Both the position numbers and the translations under genes were made by a program. The notes under the pieces were generated by a model, which saw nothing but the letters and a program-made list of their open reading frames with translations, was not told the DNA's origin and did not search any database. Shown here piece after piece: positions 1 through 5,250 of a stretch of DNA of 7,360 nt (positions within the stretch are counted from its first letter, which is position 1; each line of letters starts with the position of its first letter). Source of the stretch: an uncultured Atopobium sp. (lineage in GTDB: Bacteria; Actinomycetota; Coriobacteriia; Coriobacteriales; Atopobiaceae); contig CALBBS010000179.1 of NCBI GenBank assembly GCA_937926845.1, forward strand, positions 1-7,360, written 5' to 3'.

Positions 1-4
1 AAAA

Positions 5-53
5 TACCGACCTCCTAATCGTTAGATTTTGGTCTAACTTTTGGGGGTCGGTA
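5..53 (-). terminator. Long hairpin, probable intrinsic terminator downstream of the 755-residue protein gene
   Basis: Positions 5-15 pair with 43-53 (TACCGACC then TCC against a G-rich arm ending GGTCGGTA, one G-U pair). After a small internal loop, 21-26 (GTTAGA) pairs perfectly with 33-38 (TCTAAC) around a six-base loop. Read on the minus strand, the structure is followed immediately by TTTT at 4-1, as expected of a Rho-independent terminator for the gene ending at 109. The U-tract runs off the window edge, so its full length is unknown. The descending arm also contains a perfect AGGAGG (minus strand, 16-11), so the hairpin could instead hide the ribosome binding site of a minus-strand gene beginning just outside the window. 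Confidence 0.6.
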
Positions 54-56
54 CAA

Positions 57-83
57 AATCGGAACTCCTTTTTTATGCCGATT
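57..83. repeat. Short inverted repeat (AATCGG/CCGATT) between the stop codon and the main hairpin
   Basis: Positions 57-62 (AATCGG) and 78-83 (CCGATT) form a perfect 6-bp inverted repeat with a 15-base loop that is A-rich on the minus strand. It lies four bases from the larger hairpin at 5-53. Its CCGATT arm as read on the minus strand could also pair, using G-U pairs, with the GGTCGG arm of that hairpin. The stem is short and the loop long, so on its own it would be weak. The non-coding stretch 1-108 holds only these two hairpins and a small GAGTT-rich tract at about 90-106. Confidence 0.3.
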
Positions 84-108
84 CTTTGTGAGTTTGAGTT
101 GAGTTGCG

Positions 109-2379
109 TTATCTATCAGGCTCTCCTTCAATGGAGTTGAGCATGTCAAAGTAGACGTCATCTTTAGTCATAATTCCAAGGTTCATCATGAAGTTCTTAG
201 CCACACTGAAAAGCTCTGCATCAAGCGAGGCTCGCGTACCATCCAAGAAAATAGTAGAGACTTCATCTGTCGGAGCAACCGGAATTTTATTTTCTATGAG
301 CGTGGTGTAAATCTCATCATCGCTCAGTTCATCGCAGCTAAACTCAGGCTCTGTTTGCGCAAGAATAGCCGTCTCGGTACCAATAATAAACGTAGCACCT
401 GGTAAAAACTTAAGAGCAAACTGATAACAGGCTTGGGCGGCTTTCAGATGCCTGAGTCTCCATTGGAAGAATGCCATGCGATAATAGCCAAACCCAATAC
501 TCTCGGGGTCATGGGCAAGAAGCAGGAGCTTCTTGAGCTCATCTGCCGCTGCAGTAATGTCCAGCGACTCCTCAAGACAGTGGGAGAGGTGTAGCCTTGC
601 ACTCATGCTAAGAGGAGCAATCTCAACAGCCCTTCTCGCGTGCTGAAGAGCACTTTGAGTTTGTCCTTGGAGTGTCTGAGCAATAGACATCAAAAGGTGC
701 GCTTCAAAGTAAGACATAGGAGCTAGGCGAGTATTTTTCTCGGGATTAGAGAGAATTCTGTTGTAGAGCACTCGATCGACGTAGTTCATAAATACACGCC
801 ACTGAGTGGTGGTTGTATCTGTGTAGGTGTTATTTCCATCAACGGAGTCCAGCGCTTCACGTAGGAGTAGTTCTGCGTCTTGATAGTTTTTCTCGCCAAT
901 AAGACGCTGGGCCTTGGTAACCGCCAAGGAAAGAACGCCTCCGTCAACAAACTCTTCTGAAATAGCCTCAAAGTCATCTTCTGCAAGCGTACCCTTAATA
1001 AAGCGAGAAACCACGCGTTCTCCCGCTGCTCGCACCGTAGGATCGGTGGAGTTTGCGGTATACGACAAGATAGTACGAACGTTTTCTTCTGTAGAAGAAG
1101 AGATGTTGCGCAAAATTTTGGTGATAATTTCTTCTCGCGCCTGACCTTCATCAATAGAAAGCCCCGACACTTCATCGGTGCCTAGTGCATGAGCTGCGAC
1201 GCTATCAAGACGTTTTTGAGACGATTCAACAAAATCGTACCTACTTGGTGGACAGAAAATCTCATCATCTAAGGTAAAGAGTGGATGAACTGCATGAAGA
1301 ATACCATCTGCCTCGTCAATTTGCGCGTTCCAGTGCCGATAGACAGAAAGCGGATTAGTCTCTTCTGTAATGTTTGTATCTTCAAATTGGTTTCGAGTAA
1401 TGTGAAACGAGAAAAGGCAGGCATGCAGCTTGTTTGTATTGCATATGCCAGAGAGCCATACCTCGTTAATCCTCTGCGAGCTTCTAAAAGCACTTGCGGT
1501 GATGAGCATACCAAGGTGTAAGTTGTAAGTGGTTGCCGCTCGGTTGAGGTCATCAAAGGTTGCTTCTTTGATACTTCCATCTGCGCCAAGAAAGCTTCTT
1601 GGAAACTGCTCTGGAAGGGCCAGGTGTACCCTTAAGGCGGCAATTCCCTTGTGTACGTTGGTCCTAAACTCAGTGACAAGACGCTGAGATAGACGCAGGC
1701 TTTCAATGTGTAGAGAGATGGCTTTGCGGACAACCCATTCGCCATCTTCTTGGGTGCTTTGAGTAGTGGCACAACGAGGGCGTGATTGTTTCATCATGGT
1801 AGAAACAATCTTTTGTTCAAAAGCAAGTAGATCAAGCTCAGATGCCATATTTGCATCAAGAAAGTATCGCTCTGCAAAGAGGGCGGTGTTTAGTGCGCTT
1901 TCAATAGTAAGAAGCTGAATCTTCTGCTCATAAGAAAGTGCTTTTTGATTAGCGCGCAGATAAAAGAGGCCATTGGTACGCAGACGTACCACCCGACAGG
2001 GGATAGTACTATCTTGCATGCCAAGGACGCCGGCATCTTTTAGTCTTTGAGCTAAATGCAGTTCAAAATCGCTTGGCGGAATAGCAACAGACCCACCTTT
2101 TCGATGAGAATCTTTCTCACGCAAAAATGCTGTAGTTACAAGATGTTTGAGCACTTCAAGAGGGGTAGTGGACTCTGTAAGCGTAAGAGAAAGAGCTTCA
2201 ATATTGAGCTTAGTATGCCAACCAGTCTGATCAATAGAACCAACATGTTGATTATTTTGAGCAGCGTCTAGAGACTCATCAGGCAGAACGTCTGTATTGA
2301 CGAGAGACGGATAGAGTTTTCCAAGCCTGTTTCTTCCAGGTTGCTTAGCTTCTGGATTATTTTCCTGACGAGTCATCAT
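109..2379 (-). CDS. Unrecognised large cytosolic protein with C-terminal TPR-like repeats
   Basis: The frame encodes 756 residues from the first ATG (2377-2379), or 755 from the immediately following ATG (2374-2376). The second is preferred because GGAGGTG at 2381-2387 leaves 3 bases to the first ATG and 6 to the second. There is no signal peptide or membrane segment, so the product should be soluble and cytosolic. The N-terminal 50 residues are polar and low in hydrophobics. Residues about 60-480 are mixed helical sequence I cannot assign to a family. Residues about 482-660 contain helix pairs with TPR-like spacing and residues: 482-512, 557-590 (with ALQHARRAVEIAP near 577-589), 591-624 and 632-661 (with AAQACYQFALKFLP near 647-660). 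This suggests a protein-binding scaffold. The tail is acidic. The gene is divergent from the HAD phosphatase and shares an AT-rich palindromic region with it. No enzymatic motif was found, so no function is proposed. The long intact frame and good ribosome binding site make it clearly a real gene. Confidence 0.9.
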   Translation of the reverse strand: MMTRQENNPEAKQPGRNRLGKLYPSLVNTDVLPDESLDAAQNNQHVGSIDQTGWHTKLNIEALSLTLTESTTPLEVLKHLVTTAFLREKDSHRKGGSVAIPPSDFELHLAQRLKDAGVLGMQDSTIPCRVVRLRTNGLFYLRANQKALSYEQKIQLLTIESALNTALFAERYFLDANMASELDLLAFEQKIVSTMMKQSRPRCATTQSTQEDGEWVVRKAISLHIESLRLSQRLVTEFRTNVHKGIAALRVHLALPEQFPRSFLGADGSIKEATFDDLNRAATTYNLHLGMLITASAFRSSQRINEVWLSGICNTNKLHACLFSFHITRNQFEDTNITEETNPLSVYRHWNAQIDEADGILHAVHPLFTLDDEIFCPPSRYDFVESSQKRLDSVAAHALGTDEVSGLSIDEGQAREEIITKILRNISSSTEENVRTILSYTANSTDPTVRAAGERVVSRFIKGTLAEDDFEAISEEFVDGGVLSLAVTKAQRLIGEKNYQDAELLLREALDSVDGNNTYTDTTTTQWRVFMNYVDRVLYNRILSNPEKNTRLAPMSYFEAHLLMSIAQTLQGQTQSALQHARRAVEIAPLSMSARLHLSHCLEESLDITAAADELKKLLLLAHDPESIGFGYYRMAFFQWRLRHLKAAQACYQFALKFLPGATFIIGTETAILAQTEPEFSCDELSDDEIYTTLIENKIPVAPTDEVSTIFLDGTRASLDAELFSVAKNFMMNLGIMTKDDVYFDMLNSIEGEPDR

Positions 2380-2380
2380 A

Positions 2381-2388
2381 CACCTCCC
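2381..2388 (-). promoter_or_regulatory. Ribosome binding site deciding the start of the 755-residue protein
   Basis: The minus strand reads GGGAGGTG then T, then ATGATG. The GGAGG core lies 3 bases from the first ATG and 6 from the second. The usual spacing of about 5-9 bases favours the second ATG (2374-2376), so the mature frame probably lacks one of the two leading methionines. Confidence 0.75.
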
Positions 2389-2398
2389 AAGTTAGGCA

Positions 2399-2424
2399 TA
2401 TAGATTCATCTATAGTTAACTATA
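2399..2424. promoter_or_regulatory. Two overlapping palindromes in the divergent promoter region, likely an operator
   Basis: Positions 2399-2414 read TATAGATTCATCTATA, a 7-bp inverted repeat around a 2-bp centre. Positions 2411-2424 read TATAGTTAACTATA, a perfect 14-bp palindrome sharing four bases with the first. Symmetric AT-rich sites of this size are typical binding sites for dimeric winged-helix or helix-turn-helix regulators (MarR and GntR types among them). The second palindrome covers a possible minus-strand -10 (TATATA, 2421-2426) and a possible plus-strand -35 (TTAACT, 2416-2421). Either divergent gene could therefore be controlled from it. The binding protein is unknown. Confidence 0.5.
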
Positions 2425-2444
2425 TACCTTTGCTGGTGTACGAT
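2416..2444 (+). promoter_or_regulatory. Possible sigma-70-type promoter for the HAD phosphatase gene
   Basis: TTAACT at 2416-2421 (four of six matches to TTGACA) and TACGAT at 2439-2444 (four of six to TATAAT) are separated by exactly 17 bases. This would start transcription near 2451, giving a 5' leader of 60-110 bases depending on the start codon. The -35 lies within the 2411-2424 palindrome, which would suit repression. Both boxes are imperfect, so this is a candidate only. On the other strand a perfect TTGACA (2453-2458) has no good -10 at the right distance. Confidence 0.35.
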
Positions 2445-2511
2445 ATTTCAGCTGTCAATAGTTAATTCGGCAGGCGAGAAGAAAATGTCATTGACTGGTT
2501 AGTTTTGCGCC

Positions 2512-3261
2512 ATGAACGGTATACTCACATACGTAGATGATTGGATTGACATGGCAATAATGCAAAACGTAACTGATACAAACAAAGCATTGGTAGCTTC
2601 TGATGTAGTTTCAGATCTGCAAAATCGCTCACTTATTATTTTTGACTTTGATGGGACTATGGCAGACACGTTGCCCACCATTGTTTCTACCGCAAAGATG
2701 GCAATGAATGATTGTGGTCATACTGACTTTGACGAAGCTGATCTCAAAAAACTTGTGGGTCCGCCATTTCCGTATGCATTTGAGTTGGTCTTTGGTCTGA
2801 GTCATGAGGACGCTGCTGCCGTTACTAAGCGCTATCGTGAGCTTTATGTGACTACTGGTAGGTGGCCTCTATTTGAGGGCATGAGAGACCTCATTAATGA
2901 CCTTCATGCCGCCGGTAAAAAAGTAGCAGTGGCAAGCTCAAAGAACCAGCCCATGCTTGAGATGGGGCTTAGGGATAACAACCTTATTGGTGTTCTTGAT
3001 ACCTATGCTGGAAGAATAGATGAGACAGCAACTGATAAAATCACTGCTATCGCTCACGTTATGCGCCAGCTTGGCTTTGATGCTTCTGAAAGCGTCATGA
3101 TTGGCGACCGTCGTTTTGATATGGAAGCAGCATTCCCAAATAAGATTCCGTGTGTTGGTGTTTTGTATGGAAAAACGACCAACAAACAGGAGCTTATTGA
3201 TGCGGGAGCGGTTGCAATTGTAGATACGGTAGAAGATTTACATCACGTTCTTCTCGCCTAA
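2512..3261 (+). CDS. HAD-superfamily phosphatase (phosphoglycolate phosphatase / 5'-nucleotidase-like)
   Basis: A haloacid dehalogenase-fold hydrolase, presumably a Mg2+-dependent cytosolic phosphatase acting on a small phosphorylated metabolite. In the 249-residue reading, motif I is DFDGT at 45-49 (nucleophile Asp45, acid/base Asp47). Motif II is Ser142 in VAVASSK, motif III is Lys176, and motif IV is MIGDRRFDMEAA at 196-207 (Asp199 and Asp203). A helical C1-type cap fits between motifs I and II (about residues 55-120). The GDRRFD form of motif IV resembles the Gph-like and streptococcal 5'-nucleotidase-like branch; the actual substrate cannot be read from sequence. The start is doubtful. 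The ATG at 2512 has no Shine-Dalgarno sequence and puts motif I some 35 residues later than usual. ATGs at 2551 and 2560 give more typical lengths (236 and 233 residues) but also lack strong sites. The frame cannot extend upstream because of a TAG at 2500-2502. The gene is single, with a terminator directly after it. Confidence 0.9.
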   Translation: MNGILTYVDDWIDMAIMQNVTDTNKALVASDVVSDLQNRSLIIFDFDGTMADTLPTIVSTAKMAMNDCGHTDFDEADLKKLVGPPFPYAFELVFGLSHEDAAAVTKRYRELYVTTGRWPLFEGMRDLINDLHAAGKKVAVASSKNQPMLEMGLRDNNLIGVLDTYAGRIDETATDKITAIAHVMRQLGFDASESVMIGDRRFDMEAAFPNKIPCVGVLYGKTTNKQELIDAGAVAIVDTVEDLHHVLLA

Positions 3262-3278
3262 GAAGTTGTTACATCCAC

Positions 3279-3314
3279 AAAAAACGCCTTGTCACCAAGA
3301 TGACAAGGCGTTTT
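3279..3314. terminator. Bidirectional Rho-independent terminator between convergent genes
   Basis: Positions 3281-3294 and 3301-3314 form a perfect 14-bp inverted repeat (core ACGCCTTGTCA) around the six-base loop CCAAGA. On the minus strand the stem runs into six T residues (complement of 3279-3284), making a strong terminator for the ABC operon ending at 3334. On the plus strand the T run is four (3311-3314), serving the HAD gene that stops at 3261. It fills most of the 72-bp gap between the convergent genes. Confidence 0.92.
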
Positions 3315-3333
3315 GCGTTACACAGGCCAATTG

Positions 3334-5250
3334 TTACTCAAGCTCAAAGGCTCCCGTGTAGAGCTGGTAGTACGTTCCTCGTTTGGCGAGAAGTTCGTCG
3401 TGTGTACCGCGTTCAATGATGTGACCGTGGTCAAGAACGACAATAACATCTGCGTTTCTAACCGTAGAGAGACGGTGTGCAATAACAAAGGTAGTGCGGT
3501 CGTACATGAGGGCGTCCATACCGCGTTGAACAATAGCCTCAGTACGAGTGTCAATACTGGAGGTAGCTTCGTCCAGAATCATAACTGGTGGATCTGCGAC
3601 CGCCGCACGAGCAATGGAGATGAGCTGACGCTGACCCTGGGAAAGTGCGCTGCCGTTATCCTTGAGCATAGTGTGATAGCCGTCTGGAAGGCGCCTAATG
3701 AAGTCATCAGCGCCAGCAAGTTTTGCAGCCTTTACACAGTCCTCATCGGTGGCATCAAGACGTCCATAGCGAATGTTGTCTAAAACGGTACCTGTAAAGA
3801 GGTTAACGTCCTGAAGAACAATGCCAAGGGCGCGACGAAGAGCGCTCTTCTTAATCTTGTTGATATTAATACCATCGTAGCGAATCTTGCCGTCTTCAAT
3901 GTCATAGAAGCGATTGAGCAGGTTGGTAATGGTTGTTTTACCAGCACCTGTTGCACCGACAAAAGCAACTTTTTGTCCAGGTTTTGCATAAAGAGAAATA
4001 TCATGCAGCACGGTGTGACCTGGCTCGTAGCCAAAGTCAACGTCAAAGAGGCGAACGTCTCCCTTAACAGGGGTGTAGGTAACAGTGCCATCACTGTGTG
4101 GATATTTCCAAGCCCAGTAACCGGTACGGTACTCAGCTTCTTGAACTTTACCGTCGATGGTTTCTGCATTGACCAAAGTGACATAGCCTTCATCGGTCTC
4201 TGCTGGCTCATCCAGCAACTCAAAGACACGATTAGCGCCAGCTATACCCATAACAACAGAGTTAATCTGGCCAGAAATTTGATTAATCTGTGCAGAGAAT
4301 TGACGCGTCATATTGAGGAAGGGGACCGCTACTGCAATGGTGAAAGGTAGTCCAGAAAGTGAAATATTCTGAATATTCAGAGTAATAAACACGCCAGAAA
4401 CTACGGCAACCACAACGTACATGATGTTACCCAGGTTATTAAGAATGGGCATAAGCGTGTTTGCGTAAAGGTTTGCATTCCTTGAAACAACCATCAAGTC
4501 ATCATTGATCTTGTCAAAAGATTCGATAGTTTCTGCCTCATGACTAAAGACCTTAACGACCTTCTCGCCATTCATCATTTCCTGAATGTGGCCCTCTACA
4601 TCTGCTGTGGTCTTTTGAGTTTTAACAAAGTTCTTTGCAGACTTACCGCCAAGATTTTTGGTTGCAAGAGCCATTAAAGAAACGCCAAATAGAACAACCA
4701 GGGCCATTAAGACACTGTAGTAGAACATGATAAACACTACTGCGATGATTACTACAAAGGTAAAGAGGAGGTTTGGAAGACTGGTACCAATCATCTGGCG
4801 CATGGCATCAATATCGTTTGTGTAATAACTCATGATGTCGCCATTGAGGTGCGTATCAAAGTACCTAATGGGCAAGTCCTGCATGTGCGAGAACATTTTT
4901 GAGCGCCATTTTTGTAGTGCACCCTGGGTAATAATAGCCATACCCTGGGTAGAGATGATGTTTGCAAGAAGTCCAATGACATAGAAGGTGGCGAGAAGTG
5001 CTACGTTCTGGAAGACCAATCCCTCCGCAGAACTCCAGTCGCCAGTATCAATAAAGTTAGAGATGATGGAGAGGATTCGTTCTAAGAAAACACTTGGAAG
5101 CGCCTGCATAATTGCCTGGATGACAGCACAAAGCAGTGCTATAGGGAGAAGGATAGGGTAGAACTCCCAGAGCATTTTAATGGTACGGGTAAGAATTTTT
5201 CCCACGGGAAGCTTTGGCCTTGTGCCATTTGTTTCTACTGTCTTACTCAT
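3334..5250 (-). CDS. ABC exporter half-transporter, catalytically intact subunit of a heterodimer
   Basis: A 638-residue fused membrane and ATPase half-transporter, expected to pair with the product of the gene just upstream in an inner-membrane efflux pump. Hydrophobic segments lie near residues 30-50, 82-108, 159-198 (two), 275-292 and 300-315, fitting six helices. The nucleotide-binding domain has an A-loop Tyr408, Walker A GATGAGKTT (432-440, Lys438), Q-loop Gln480, signature LSQGQ (536-540), Walker B VMILD with catalytic Glu561, D-loop SSID (564-567) and H-loop His592. The signature departs from LSGGQ, as expected when it faces the partner's degenerate ATP site. A linker of about 45 residues (350-396) with an aromatic WAWKYPH stretch joins the two domains. 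It is longer than in most exporters but is, to my knowledge, shared by one Firmicutes/Actinobacteria group of such subunits. The start overlaps the preceding gene by 8 bases (ATGAGTAA) and has GAGGTGA 7 bases upstream, so translation is probably coupled. LmrD/BmrD-type drug efflux is likely; the substrate is unknown. Confidence 0.93.
   Translation of the reverse strand: MSKTVETNGTRPKLPVGKILTRTIKMLWEFYPILLPIALLCAVIQAIMQALPSVFLERILSIISNFIDTGDWSSAEGLVFQNVALLATFYVIGLLANIISTQGMAIITQGALQKWRSKMFSHMQDLPIRYFDTHLNGDIMSYYTNDIDAMRQMIGTSLPNLLFTFVVIIAVVFIMFYYSVLMALVVLFGVSLMALATKNLGGKSAKNFVKTQKTTADVEGHIQEMMNGEKVVKVFSHEAETIESFDKINDDLMVVSRNANLYANTLMPILNNLGNIMYVVVAVVSGVFITLNIQNISLSGLPFTIAVAVPFLNMTRQFSAQINQISGQINSVVMGIAGANRVFELLDEPAETDEGYVTLVNAETIDGKVQEAEYRTGYWAWKYPHSDGTVTYTPVKGDVRLFDVDFGYEPGHTVLHDISLYAKPGQKVAFVGATGAGKTTITNLLNRFYDIEDGKIRYDGININKIKKSALRRALGIVLQDVNLFTGTVLDNIRYGRLDATDEDCVKAAKLAGADDFIRRLPDGYHTMLKDNGSALSQGQRQLISIARAAVADPPVMILDEATSSIDTRTEAIVQRGMDALMYDRTTFVIAHRLSTVRNADVIVVLDHGHIIERGTHDELLAKRGTYYQLYTGAFELE

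Noticed and set aside
90..106. Tandem GAGTT-like repeats (three near-copies)
   Set aside because: Too short and imperfect to call a repeat element; non-coding tail of the adjacent gene.
786..1175. Minus-strand 129-codon frame inside the 755-residue protein gene
   Set aside because: Shadow in another frame of a long well-started gene, with no ribosome binding site or recognisable product.
2453..2458. Perfect TTGACA on the minus strand in the intergenic region as a -35 box
   Set aside because: The sequence 16-18 bases downstream (around CAGCAA) is not a -10 box, and TATATA lies 26 bases away, too far for a standard promoter.
3313..3783. Plus-strand open frame of 156 codons across the terminator and the 3' end of an ABC gene
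   Set aside because: It lies antisense to the conserved ATPase domain, starts inside the terminator stem region with no ribosome binding site, and its translation shows no family character.
3780..4229. Minus-strand open frame of 149 codons in an alternative frame of the ABC gene
   Set aside because: It overlaps the Walker A-bearing frame completely; the main frame carries all the conserved motifs, so this is a frame shadow.
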